A stretch of 64,000 bases of DNA from the NCBI GenBank assembly GCA_038503035.1, contig JAVSML010024325.1:1-64000 (forward strand), written 5' to 3'. Positions within the stretch are counted from its first letter, which is position 1. Every line of letters begins with the position of its first letter. The stretch comes from Crocodylus rhombifer (Eukaryota; Chordata; Crocodylia; Crocodylidae). The notes below the pieces were generated by a model. It saw only the letters and a list, made by a program, of their open reading frames with translations. It searched no databases and had not been told where the DNA came from. Shown here in pieces: positions 31,991 through 42,611 of the stretch. The translations under genes and the position numbers were made by a program.

Positions 31991-33040
31991 TGATATCTTT
32001 TGATATGGAGATGGACTATAGGAATGTGTTATTGATAGCACTGTGAACAGAACTACTTAAACAGATTTTTCTATCCCATGGAAAGTATTGACACAGTTGT
32101 CCTGAATCAGGACAAAAAGTCAACATATCAATTCTTTTTTTTGCAAAAAAAAAATCTAAACGGAATTGGGGGGTAGTAGTAGTGCTTGATTTGGTTTTTA
32201 ACCATTTATATTTTTAAAAATAAAATGAATTCAAGTTCAACATTTTCAAAAAATCAGAATTTTTTTCCCCTTTGAAACAACATAGAATCAAAAGAGGTAC
32301 CACTTTGTTCTTTTTTTTTTAAAGAGAATATTTTTTCATTCAAACAACATTTTTTCTATGGAAACTATTTTGCCGAAAACTTTTTTTCAACTGGCTGTTG
32401 GTTCGAGGATGTTAGCTGAGGATGTAACATCCTTCTAATTGGCCCCTTTGATCTGCCTCATTTAGTTGTGGGGTGCAGGAGGGAAATATAAAGATGGATC
32501 CTTTTAAAGATGTATATAGCACAGCATTTGCAATCACATCTGTTATTTGCTTACACAGTAATAAAAAAGGAAACCCATTTTCTAGAGGAAATAGGAAAGA
32601 TTAGAAGAGACAGCAGGCTTTATTGTAATTATTTCAATAGAGAAAATTATAAAGCATTTGGAAAGGTATCTATGTCAATCAAGCCTCTTTATCCAGATAT
32701 TTTTAATAAATGTTGGCAGGTAGCAATAATTTAGGGAGCTGGGTTTGTAAAACAGTTGTTAGAACTCCTGAAGATGCGGAGGTAAGTACTGGCTATTTCA
32801 TTCTGACATGGAAGAGGAGGGATCTTCATGTTGAACTCTTTTCAAATCCTTGCCATTTGCACACTGCTATAGTTTCTCTTTCCATGCAGTTTGCAGTACT
32901 GACAGCCAAAAAGCACAGTGAAGATGATCATGTGATGAATGATCAAGTTAGATTTTTAGGAGAAGCACCATCTCTTTCATTATGTGAACTAGAGAGGAAA
33001 GGCACCTTCTCCCTGACCCCATTCTACTGCATCATATCAA
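31991..33040. other. Unassigned AT-rich sequence
   Basis: A/T homopolymer tracts cluster at 32130-32400. There is no gene. Short open frames at 32510-32734 and 32710-33069 have no recognisable motif. Confidence 0.4.
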
Positions 33041-33340
33041 AATGCCCAGTGGTTAGGGCATTCACCTAGCCTATTTTCAAGTGCCCCCTTTGCCTGCTTT
33101 GGAACATGGCCTAAATCTTAAACTCCCAGATCTCAAGAGATGCTCTAACCATCAGTCTATTGGATACTCTGGGAAGATTCTTTCTGGTTGAAGCTGTTCC
33201 ACTCTATAAAAAAATTAATGTTCACTGAGCCAGAGAGAGAAAGGAAGTGAAGAAATGGCTCCATCACCAGGGGGTCAAGGCATTCTCTGGGTAGAGGGAG
33301 AGTCAGGTTCAAAACCCCTTGGAAAACCCCAGATTCAAAA
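33040..33340. repeat. Composite repeat with three tRNA-like modules
   Basis: Three tRNA-like heads are visible. One is at 33043-33095 on plus (CAGTGGTTAGGGCATTCACC, then TTTCAAGTGCC). A second lies about 33110-33170 on minus (TGATGGTTAGAGCATCTC, then GTTTAAGATT). A third is at 33255-33325 on plus (CAAGGCATTCTCTGGG, then CAGGTTCAAAACCCC). They resemble A-box (TGGTTAGGGC) and B-box (GGTTCAAATCC) promoter elements of tRNA-derived SINEs. The linker TGAAGCTGTTCCACTCTATA and an AGAGAGAGAAAGGAA tract sit between modules two and three. None folds as an intact tRNA. Confidence 0.55.
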
Positions 33341-34080
33341 AGGTGGATTACTTTTTGTACGTAGTGGAACATTTGTTTCAATGAGAGTTTGGTATCTAAA
33401 TAACTTTAAAATTATGGCCCCAAATGACTTGCAGGTAAACTTAAAATTTTTCTTTCCTGGACTGAGTTGTGCTAGATAATGAGATACAATACTAAGCTGT
33501 TTGCTTTGCTAACCTAATATAATATTTAGTATTCACAGGAACCCTTTTTAGTGGCTGGAAGAATCATTTAATCTGTATGTAAAAGACTGGAAGGGATGTT
33601 AAAATTTGTGGTTTCGGTGAGAGAGTATGCAGCTAAGATAGCAGCCTGTTCCCAAAGCCATCATATTATGTATTATATTCACAGAACCTTCCAAAATGTA
33701 ATATCCTTTGTTAGAATATATAAGAAACAATCTCAACGAGGTCTTCCAGTATAACAGTATTTTGACAAGTGATAGCAATAAAGCCAACACTATATTAACA
33801 CTTTGTCAGAAGCTGTAGTCTGAAATGAAACAGGCTTGCAATCTCCAGTTTTCCTAACGATTAGATTTTTGAGGAAATGAAATCAAAAGAAGGTGCATAT
33901 CACCCTGAACAGCTGAATACTTCAGCCAGCTGAGGAAGGCAGGTGCAGTTACTGTGCTGTTACTTCTTAATACAGTTAAGTCAGTGTAAACCACTGTCAT
34001 TTAAATTTAGTATGTTTGATCTTGACATTTGATACTAGACTTTCTCAATAAGGGCAAAGGACCAGATCTGGCAGTACGGG
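33341..34080. other. Unassigned AT-rich sequence
   Basis: No gene, RNA or transposon end that I can support. Confidence 0.4.
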
Positions 34081-34450
34081 CAGCTTTACAGATGCTCTGG
34101 GGTAGAGGGGTGGGGGGGACTTTACTTAAAGTGGCTCCAAGAGCTGCTATAATTAAAATACCTGCAGAGTCATGTGTGTTCAGCATCCCGCACTTCAAAA
34201 TGGTGGCGGGGGGTGCTTTAGCTGAAGCTTGTTTGATGAGATTTAGTTAAAGCACCCCTGCTGCCATTTTGAAGTGTGGGGATGCTGAATACACATGGTG
34301 CGGAGGCTGCTGGAGCACATTAATTAGCACTCTCCAGCAGACTCAATTAATAGCTTCGATGCATGCTAATTAGCATGTGTCAGAGCAGACATCTGGGACA
34401 TGCATAAGTGCCCTGTGATTGTACAGGGTGTTGTCTACCATTAACGGGGC
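34081..34450. repeat. Foldback MITE, copy 1
   Basis: The core hairpin spans 34171-34297. The left arm (CATGTGTGTTCAGCATCCC, then CACTTCAAAATGG, then GGGGTGCTTTAGCT) pairs with the right arm (GTTAAAGCACCCC, then CCATTTTGAAGTG, then GGGGATGCTGAATACACATG) around a short loop with GCTTGTTTGATGAG. A palindrome, CATGCTAATTAGCATG, lies at about 34363-34378. The same hairpin and loop recur at 41134-41254, showing an interspersed family. No protein is encoded. Confidence 0.75.
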
Positions 34451-34902
34451 AAATAAGTCACAGTTGTGGGTATGCAGTATTTATCTCTGGAGAGATGATT
34501 TAGGACACAATAATGATGTCTGCCTAATGGACAGGCACCATGGCAGGGAAAGGTGCAGAGTTCACAGGCACTGCTGAGTGGGGGGAGGGGGGTGAATAGG
34601 CAACAGGCAGGACATGTGGTGAGCGGGGTAGGTGGCAAATGGCAAGGATCATGCCATTTTTCTCCCTTGCCATCTGCTATTCCTCTACTTTCCCCCCGCA
34701 GCTGCTTGCCTCAATACAGGGGTGGGGGGCAGTGCATTTAAGGTTCTCTTCCAAAATTAGATTCTACACATGGAAGATTGTAACAAATCTATAAATTTCC
34801 CATGTCTAGAATCTAATTACTAGGTGGGGGTCATCTTAAATTGAAAGTTGTCTTGAATTTGGGTAAATATGGTAAACAGTCAGTGGAGCTATGGGACATG
34901 TC
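34451..34902. other. Unassigned
   Basis: This is a mixed G-rich stretch (34570-34735) with no gene. The segment from 34740 to 34830 contains a loose inverted pair (CCAAAATTAGATTCTACACATGG near 34752 and CATGTCTAGAATCTAATTACTAGG near 34802) that may be the end of another small repeat. Confidence 0.3.
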
Positions 34903-35410
34903 TACTAGGACTGTGCAAGGTTTCACCCAGCATTTCATTTCAAAGATGTTTTGATGCATTTTGAGCTCAAAACAGTGAAATCAAAATGAAACAAAAGCCT
35001 TTGAAACAGTGAAGATTGGTGCTGCCTCTGGACCCAGGTGGCATCACTTGCTTCCTGTCATCCAGCAGGCAGATTGGGGGCCTGCACCCCTGGGAGGACT
35101 CTGGCACAGTCCCTGCAGCTCTTCTGGGGGTGTGAGGAGGCTCCCGATCTGCACACAGGATTACAGGAGGTGGGTGCTGCCGCCTGGGGCAAGCAGCAGC
35201 ACTGATCTTCCCAGTGCCAGTCCCAGCCGGCAGCCCCTGCCTTCTCTCATCTGGCAGGCAGATTGGGGGCCTGTGGGAGGGCTGCAGGGGCTGTGCTGGA
35301 GTCCTCCCTGGGCTGCAGGCCCCTGATCTGCCTGCCAGATGACAGGAGGCGGGTGCTGACACCTGGGGCCAGCAACAGCCAGCGCCACCCCTGGGAGGGG
35401 GGGTGATTCA
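34903..35410. repeat. Interspersed repeat related to 4735-5310
   Basis: An A/T-rich lead-in with CATTTCATTTCAAAG- and GAAATCAAAATGAAAC-like words is followed by a GC-rich body. The body contains the inverted pair GCAGGCAGATTGGGGGCCTG (about 35066 and 35264) against CAGGCCCCTGATCTGCCTGCC (about 35316). Layout parallels 4735-5310. It is non-coding. Confidence 0.4.
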
Positions 35411-35624
35411 ATCACTAAGGATGAGGAGAGATTACGTTGAACCTGGCATCCGTCCAATGTTTGGCTATATATGACCTGGCTCCTGGAAGCATCATATCTG
35501 ACTTCAGTCTTGCTTGTGTGCTACTGCATGTACCTTTTGGGACAGTTGCTGGGAAGCTACACTGTAATCATTTTCATACAGTATGCACAACTCAATCTGT
35601 CCCTTAGTTATGGTCATCCTAGGG

Positions 35625-35811
35625 CAGGGACAGACAATTATTTTGGGCGGAGGGCTACTTACTGAGTTTTGGCAAGCCATCAAGGGCCTCATGACAGGTA
35701 GCCCAGGGCAGAATAATATTAATTTTCTAAAATGTTTAGGGGCCCCACAGGCCAGATAGAATAGCTTGGCAGGCTGCATCTGGCCTGCGGACCACATTTT
35801 GCCCACCCCTG
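35625..35811. mobile_element. hAT MITE, 187 bp, perfect 8-bp duplication
   Basis: The inverted ends are CAGGGACAGACAATTATTTT and, at the other side, CACATTTTGCCCACCCCTG. TCCTAGGG is exactly repeated on both sides (35617-35624 and 35812-35819). The end sequence and the 8-bp duplication are diagnostic of the hAT superfamily. It has no coding capacity and depends on a transposase elsewhere. The perfect duplication suggests it is fairly young. Confidence 0.92.
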
Positions 35812-35819
35812 TCCTAGGG

Positions 35820-37600
35820 TAAGGGATATCCACAGTGGTTTATAAACTTCACATAGTGACACACACATACAGCCAAGGAAGGAAATTAATTTCTCCAAGT
35901 TAAATGACACGATGCATTTAATATGTGCAAAGTGTTACATAATGGAACCTTGCCAAGACATTGGGTTTCATGCAAACATTAACCATTTGCTCAAATGGGT
36001 CAGAGAACGAGCATGGAGCTATTTGGAAGTAGATGTAGTGGAGCCATTCTTCATGTTTTAGTCTTTCAGCTGTTCAGGCTGTTCACTAAGCAAGATTTGG
36101 ACTGGGTGGAAGATCTCATCCAATGAATGTTACAGGGAGTCAAAGGTTAATCAGAATTACATGGGTGTGTTAATTTCCCCTAAAATCTGATTATATGCCT
36201 ATATTAGATGATACCATGTATGGTACTTAAGCATCATTATGTGAGTATTTCCCTCTTAATGTAAAAAGAAAGTGATCTTGTAGTATCTATAAATATGGCT
36301 TTCAAAAAGACCTCTCCATCTATAAACCAATTTCACATTCAGATAGAGGCTATTTCTCCAGATGATTTTCTATAATCTAGTGATCTACTGTAATCAAATA
36401 TACTGTGAAAACACTTTCTCCTTCAATACATCTTGAAGGCTATGTATATTTGGAAATAACAACGATGTTCTTCTGAACTTCCCAAAAGTTGGGCTGATCA
36501 GCCATAAGCATTTGATTTTGAAAATTCCATGTTTTCTGCCAAATTCAGAAGTCAGGGAGTTAGATATGAAAAAAGATGGCTAAAATCCACAATTTGATCC
36601 TTGGAGGCCAGAATGCTGACATGGTACAATAGATTTATCTATTGATGCTGGTTAGAAAATTTCCAGAGAACAGCTTTTGCTTAGACAATATTGATTTTGT
36701 TGAAAACAAGAGGTTTTGTGGAAAGGAACCTGTTTCTTTGGACTTCTAATGCAGGGATTCAGATGACAAGCTGGCTGCCAGGCAAGTTTCTTATGTTTCT
36801 AGTCAGTTCACTCTAACAGGCTGCTGGGACTCTCCCATGGGGAATCCTGAATTTTTTACTTTTCATTCTGAGACAATGAAATACTTTTCAGAACTTCGGA
36901 ATTTTCTATTGATTGGAAATTCTGACTTCTAGTTGGCCCTACGGTTTATACGGTACAGTTTGGCAGTCCTTGTCCCATATCTTCAGAGCTAGTCAAACTG
37001 TGCTGGAAGCAATTAGGTTACTCTGTCATCCGAAAAAAGCACAGGAGTCTTTCACTCCTTTAGCCGCAGGCATAGGCACAGAAGTCCCATGGAAATCTGT
37101 GCAGGGCAGGCAAACATTCATGGACTCTGGACACCATGATATGAAGCACATACAGCCTGAATTAACCTGGTTGCCACACTATAGATGCCTATAGTAATTA
37201 CAGCTTCTAAAACTAGCTTCATGTCAAAGTTTTTGAAAGACATCTAAAAGCAACTTGTTGTCTAGGAGACTAGAACTTCTGCTGTAACTTACTTCAGACA
37301 AGTAATTTAGTAGAATATTTTAATAAAACAGCTAAAATTGTGTTAAAGCCTATCACCAAAGAATCGTGAATGGGATAAATTGTATCTTTCATTAGTTGGT
37401 TCAACTAAAACATCAACTTATTTTCACACCTTTTAATTGCCATTAGGTTGAAAAAGCAGGGACTTCAAAGCCAGAACATTAATAAAGGGACACAGAAGAT
37501 AGTTGTGGAGATTTCTAACATGGTTAAGTTATGTAATGGAAATCCATATAAAAGACAAATTAACATAATGCTTAAGAATAATAAACAGTACTACAGCACT
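35820..37600. other. Unassigned AT-rich sequence
   Basis: No open frame above 93 codons and no repeat end that I can support. Confidence 0.4.
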
Positions 37601-37991
37601 TGTAACAGGGGACCACCTATGGCCCCTGTTCCAAAAGAAAGAAAAAGAAGGAAAAGTTGCTTATGGGATGCTGAACTGGCCAGCTGTGCTCCTGCTGGGT
37701 AGCGGCAGGGACACTACTGGGAAAGCTGAGGGGATTGCCCAGCCCACATGGAGGCTCACTCTGGGAACCAATCCTGATTGACCAAGTGACTGGAAGGCCA
37801 GGTAAAAAGCCAGCTGGGTTGCAGTTCCTTCAGAGAGTGGGGAGAAGGAGAGGGAGCAGCACAGGGCTGCTGCATGATCTAGGAGGAGGCACTGAGTGGA
37901 GCCTGAGGGCTTGGAAAGCCCACACAGTGGAGGACCACCCTGAAGCCGGAAGAGGGATTGGCAGGTGAGTCTCAGTGATGGCCAGGCAACA
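37601..37991 (+). repeat. Gypsy-like element 5' LTR
   Basis: The 391-bp copy pairs with 38794-39182. Shared blocks include GGCCCCTGTTCCAAAAGAAAG, the CCAGCTGTGCTCCTGC region, GAGCAGCACA and GTGGAGGACCACCCTGAAGCC. The two LTRs differ at many positions, so the insertion is old. Confidence 0.85.
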
Positions 37992-37998
37992 GTGGTCT

Positions 37999-38702
37999 TG
38001 GGGCAGGAAGAGACACAATGCCTAGGGTTTCAGGTAGGACAAGGCCACATCAAACCCTTGGTAGATAAGGTGGAAGCTATAAAGGTGTTCATGCCCCTTA
38101 ACAATTGGAAACAGTTGAGATCCTTCTTAGGCTTACCAACTACTACTGAAAATTCATTCCATGGTTCTCAGAGTTAACTGTATCCCTAACAGAAATGACT
38201 AAGGGGTGGAAGGGGAACAACCTACGATGGTCTCAGGTGACTGTTTTGGCTTTTGAGCAGGTAAAACAAGCCCTATGCCAAAGTCCGGTGTTGTATACCC
38301 CAGACTTGGATGAGACCTTTTTTCTGTGGACTGATGCTTCAGGAGTAGCATTGGGTATACTATTGTCTCAAAGAGTAGATGGAGAAGAACAACCGATAGA
38401 GTATGAAAGCTGGAGATTGTCAAGTCCTCAGACTCGCTATTCAGCTATTGAGAGAGTGTTTAGCAATTAAATGGAGTGTTGAACTCTTTCATTATTATCT
38501 GATAGGAAGAATATTTACTTTAATTGCAGATCATGCCCATTTGAATTGGCTGCAATCCACAAAAACTGATAATGTGAGGATAATGCAGTGGGTCTTGGCC
38601 CTTCAACCATTTTATTTTTCCATAGAGCACTGTCCTAGCAAGCAGAATGTAATGGTAGATTTTCTGTCATGGAGTACTGAAGGATGTGAGGCACAATTAT
38701 GA
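37999..38702 (+). pseudogene. pol: Gypsy-like pol fragment: RT thumb and RNase H
   Basis: Three frame-shifted pieces are visible. One is at 37999-38177 (TQCLGFQVGQGHIKPLVDKV, then KQLRSFLGL, the end of the reverse transcriptase). The second is at 38195-38470 (VLAFEQVKQALCQSPVLYTP, then FFLWTDASGVALGILLSQ, the RNase H start with its catalytic Asp in WTDAS). The third is at 38403-38702 (RECLAIKWSVELFHYYLIG, then FTLIADHAHLNWL, then EHCPSKQNVMVDFLSW, the RNase H end). This motif order is that of Ty3/Gypsy-type elements and not of the vertebrate retroviruses nearby. The catalytic YxDD part lies in the deleted region. Confidence 0.85.
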
Positions 38703-38793
38703 GGGATCCGTTCTGCAAAGAAAGTGGCAACATCACATGAGGTGAAGGAAATGAGGATAATAATGACTCAACACAGAATCTAGAGAGGGGGTA

Positions 38794-39182
38794 TGTAACA
38801 GAGTACTGCTTACGGCCCCTGTTCCAAAAGAAAGAAAAGAAGGAAACGTTACTTACCAAGAGTCTGAACCGGCCAGCTGTGCTCCTGCCAGGTGGCAGCA
38901 GGGATGCTGCTGGCCAAGCAGAAGGGATTCCCTGGCTCAGCATGGAGGCTTGCTCTGGGAGCCAGTCCTGATTGGCTAAGTGACTGGAGGGCCAGGGAGA
39001 AAGTTGGCTGGGTGAAGTTCCTTGGGAGAGGAGGAAAAGGAGAGGGAGCAGCACAAGGTTGCTGCATGATGTGTGTGAAGGCATGGAGTGGAGCTGAGGG
39101 CTTGGAAAGCCCGGACAGTGGAGGACCACCCTGAAGCCAGAAGGCAGATTGGCAGGTGAATCTCAGTGACAGCCAGCCAACA
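38794..39182 (+). repeat. Gypsy-like element 3' LTR
   Basis: The 389-bp copy has ends TGTAACA and CCAACA and is preceded directly by the polypurine tract. See the 5' LTR for shared blocks. Confidence 0.85.
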
Positions 39183-39870
39183 GTAGCTGTGCCATGAGTG
39201 GCCACCATATTATGAAGAAGGGAAAATGGGTCTGAGTTGGGACTACAGAGTGGGGAGACAGTTGAAGTCAGACCCAGTTCCCTTAAGGATCTGAGGAAAA
39301 GATTGTGGGTAGATGGGGAGAGAACACACTTACTGAGACGGTCCTGGGAAAGAGAGAGTTCCATCTTATGCCTCACAACCCCTGGGGAACAAGAGGGCTG
39401 TATGGACTAAGAGCCCTTGAGATTCCTTCCAGGACAGAAGCAACAAACTCAGACTGAGCTAGGATGAATCACCCTTTCAATGAGGAAACCCCGCATGTGA
39501 GGTTGATCAGTCTTCTACAGCATGCTAGCCAGAGCAAGTTTCCCCTTGCTCAAGAGAATAAGATTTACTGACAAAGTAAATCTATAGCACCTTCACTAGG
39601 TGTGGTAAGGACAGGGTGTAGGGGAGGCAAAGCCCTGTGGCCAAGGCCAGGACGCATACGTTTCAGTACCATACCATCTGATTGTTGACGTCTCCCATTC
39701 TTATTATTTCCTTAACAACAAAGCATGGCAGGAAAGTGAGAAGGAAGACCAGGACCAGAAAGGAAGAGAAGGGTGCTTGACTGGGATGCCTGGTCATAGC
39801 CCCCTTGGTGTTATTTACTGTAGTGATACAATAAGAAAGAGAGGGTCTATGCTCTGAAGTAATTACATTC
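39183..39870. other. Unassigned
   Basis: No gene or element was recognised in this mixed-composition stretch. Confidence 0.4.
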
Positions 39871-39879
39871 TAAATAGAG

Positions 39880-40015
39880 AAGGTAGAGAAAAGGTGTGAG
39901 GAAACAGGCAAAGTGAATTCCTAGCATCACAGAGTCAGTCAGTGACAGAGTCTGAAATAGAATCTGGGTCTTGTGCCCTGTCTCCCAGTCCAGCCACTGG
40001 ACCATGCTGCCACTT
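39880..40015 (+). repeat. MIR-like SINE fragment
   Basis: The order GTGAGGAAACAGGCAAAG, CATCACAGAGTCAGTCAGTG, ACAGAGTCTGAAATAGAATCTGGG, then CCACTGGACCATGCTGCC follows the reverse complement of the tRNA-related head and core of mammalian-wide-type MIR SINEs, ancient in amniotes. Divergence is high. The assignment is from memory of the consensus. Confidence 0.5.
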
Positions 40016-41007
40016 CACTGTGAATTTTGGGACTCTAGGATTGGTCCCTAAGTGACACAAACTTAAAAAATATGACCATTAGCCTTTGAGACCAGGATAC
40101 CCATCCTTGGAGGTGCTAATGCCATTTATTTGAGTGCTAAGCATCCCACGCTCCTCTGAGACAAGCTCCAACACTTGGTGGGAGTTCAGACACCTCCTGC
40201 AATCAGTCCCAAATGGATTAAATGGATTAATTTGATGTAAAATCAACTGGCAGGCAAATGAAGCCATCAGACTGATGCTTGGGAAATGAATGCTGATTGG
40301 ATAAATATCTGTAGTTTGCTGACTGACTCATTTGTGGAAGGAAATGCATAGCTATTACTAATGTCAGGATTGCTGATGAAGAAAACAACATTTCTATCTG
40401 CTGACTATATGTTGATGTAACAGGAGTGGGGCTCAACACTGTGATTTAACAACAACAGGTTACAATTCAACAGAACAACTAATGTGTAGAATGGAAAATA
40501 TTCAGGGTTTTTAAAATGACAGATAAGAGCTTTATGAATTTTCTACCCTGTGCTTCTTTAATGGCTTCATATTTCCAAACCAATCCAGGAGAACTGGTAT
40601 GTATAAAGCAGTCTAGCCATGCCTGACAGCTAGAGGTTAACATAAAAGTAATTTAGGGCAGTTACATACCTAACTTCCATTGACTTCCCAGGGTATGGTG
40701 CCTGCCTCCTTTTCCACCTTTGAAAATCTCCCTCATGCTCTCTAAAGATTAGGGCCTGACCCTGCTGGATGCTCCACACCTTCTCTGAGTAGCTTATATC
40801 AATATATAGGAATCTGAGGGCTCAGGGTCTGTTTTCAAACCCTGGCCCCCTTTATTCCAGTGGGGAAGAGTGTGCTGTAAAGGCTGAGAACAGCTAAGGT
40901 AGAAAAAACAGTGGAATAGGCAGGAATGGTTACACTGGAAACTGATAGAGTCCCAGTTTAGAAACTCCCCAAAGGGAGTGTTAAAGAAAGTGAGATCTGA
41001 TCTCTTC
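40016..41007. other. Unassigned
   Basis: AT-leaning sequence without a gene or a recognisable element. Confidence 0.4.
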
Positions 41008-41320
41008 GGGCACCTATACATGAGTAGTGAGGCTGATCCAATGTGCTGTAATTACAGCACATTGGAGCAGACTTGATTAATCGAATCTGCTGGAGCATGG
41101 TAATTACCATGCTCCATCAGAGTCCAGCATAATGTATATCAGCATCCCCACACTGAAAAATGGTGGTGGGGGCACTTTAACCAGAGCTTGTTTGATGAGC
41201 TTTAGTTAAAGTGCCCCGCCACCATTTTTCAGCGTGGGGATGCTGATACACATGATGCTTTGGGTGTTTTAATTAAAGTGGCTCCCCCGCCACTCCCGGA
41301 GTATGTGTTTAAATGCCCTT
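41008..41320. repeat. Foldback MITE, copy 2, with nested palindromes
   Basis: The ends GGGCACCTATACATGAGTAG and, inverted, GAGTATGTGTTTAAATGCCC suggest short terminal inverted repeats. Inside are a perfect 28-base palindrome (41038-41065, CCAATGTGCTGTAA and its complement), a perfect 24-base palindrome (41092-41115, GGAGCATGGTAA and its complement), and the long hairpin 41134-41254 (arms ATCAGCATCCCCACACTGAA, then ATGGTGG, then GGGGCACTTTAAC, and their inverse) around the same GCTTGTTTGATGAG loop as the copy at 34171-34297. Confidence 0.8.
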
Positions 41321-41863
41321 ATTTGCGCACGAGTGCTAGCTTTCTCTCTCTTGCTCGCGCTCTCTTTTAGTAAGCTGCACTGGGTGTGTCTAAGGAAGAT
41401 GCGTTCATTACAGTGCACTCCTTGTGCATGAAATACCAACAGAAAACCCTTCCTGAGCCTAATCATTATTGTGCTAAGGCCACGAAGGATGAGGATTGAT
41501 GCATCTTATGATATTATCCTAACTAATGTTAGTAAAATGGTTACAGATATTCATACAGCTGTGCAGTCCCTGCTTGAATATTACAAAACTATTTCCCTCA
41601 TTACTGCAGCAGTGAGATACAGGTTAATTATACATAGATAAAAATGAAATACTGTTTTTATACAATTCCAAACATGTTCACTTCATTTCATATAACACCT
41701 TTAGTTTATCTTATTGGGAGAGGTAAGTAGTGTTGCCTGATGGCCTTTTCTAATCCATTCATTATTTTTTGTCTGATCTTTTTTCTAAATAAAATTGTTC
41801 TTGTTCCCTTGTGAGAAATTTCTCCATAGCTCTAATTATATATGGAACATCACTAAAGCTTTT
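41321..41863. other. Unassigned AT-rich sequence
   Basis: No gene or element recognised. Confidence 0.4.
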
Positions 41864-42608
41864 GGCTAGGGACAGACATTACACATAAACTGGTTTAAGT
41901 GATCAGAAACTGGTTTAAACCTGTAACAGAACAGATGTTCAGTGCACATAAACCAGTTTGAGAAAAACCTGGTTGAACGTAGTATCAGACTTAACTGATT
42001 TGTTGCAAACTGGTTTATGCAATGTCTGTCCCAGGCCCCTTACTGGTTTAAAATAAACCAAATACCCCCAACATCCCGGCATGGTCTCTGGACTGGGCAG
42101 AGCTTTCTGTTCCACAGCAGGGTTGTCCCCTCCCCTCTGCTCCCTGGCTAGAGCTCCAGAGACTGCGGGCTTCTTCCCCCCTCCCCTCACCACTTCCTGC
42201 TAAGCAGGAATTCCCCCCTCCCCTCTGCCTTGTGGAGAGGTGTCTATGCATTAGCTAGCAGGCCACATGCTGGCTATGGTACACGTTGAATCAATAGGCA
42301 GAATCAACAAAAAGCTGGTAATGTCCCTCTATTATTTTCTTAATTGGTTGATAAACACTGTTATCAGCTCTGCTGGGCTAATCAGAGCTCCCGCCAGCTT
42401 GGCCACACCCCTCTCAGCTCCATACTGTGGAAGGAAGGGAGGGCTGCTCTAGCACCCCCTGGCTTCTAACCTGAGCCACTGCAGGCATATGCCTGCATTT
42501 CTGAGATGTCTGTCAGGTTAAAAAACTGATTTAGCCTAGCCAGGTTAGACTAACCTGAAAAGATTTAATCAATTCAGGCTCAGGCTTTTTGAATGTCTGT
42601 CCCTCGCC
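41864..42608. mobile_element. GGCTAGGGACAG MITE, complete copy
   Basis: This is a 745-bp non-autonomous DNA element. The left end GGCTAGGGACAGACATT and right end AATGTCTGTCCCTCGCC are inverted repeats with one mismatch. TTT on both sides (41861-41863 and 42609-42611) is a candidate 3-bp target duplication. The interior carries TAAACTGGTTTAAGTGATCAG-type alternating motifs near one end and CAGGTTAGACTAACCTG near the other. The copy at 49363-50153 is the same element in the opposite orientation. Three-base duplications suggest PIF/Harbinger, but that is inference. Confidence 0.75.
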
Positions 42609-42611
42609 TTT

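Larger units (their letters stand above)
37601..39182 (+). mobile_element. Ty3/Gypsy-like LTR retrotransposon, internally deleted
   Basis: Two direct LTRs of about 390 bp (37601-37991 and 38794-39182) enclose only 800 bp of internal sequence. Both LTRs start TGTAACA and end CAACA. A purine tract, GAGAGGGGGTA (38782-38793), precedes the 3' LTR. The interior holds a remnant of reverse transcriptase and RNase H and no gag, protease or integrase. The 5' LTR is followed almost at once by the middle of pol, so a deletion removed most of the element. No target duplication was evident (GCACT left, GTAGC right). Confidence 0.85.

Noticed and set aside
33043..33325. Functional tRNA genes
   Set aside because: The boxes are degenerate and no cloverleaf can be formed. 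They are better read as SINE-type heads.
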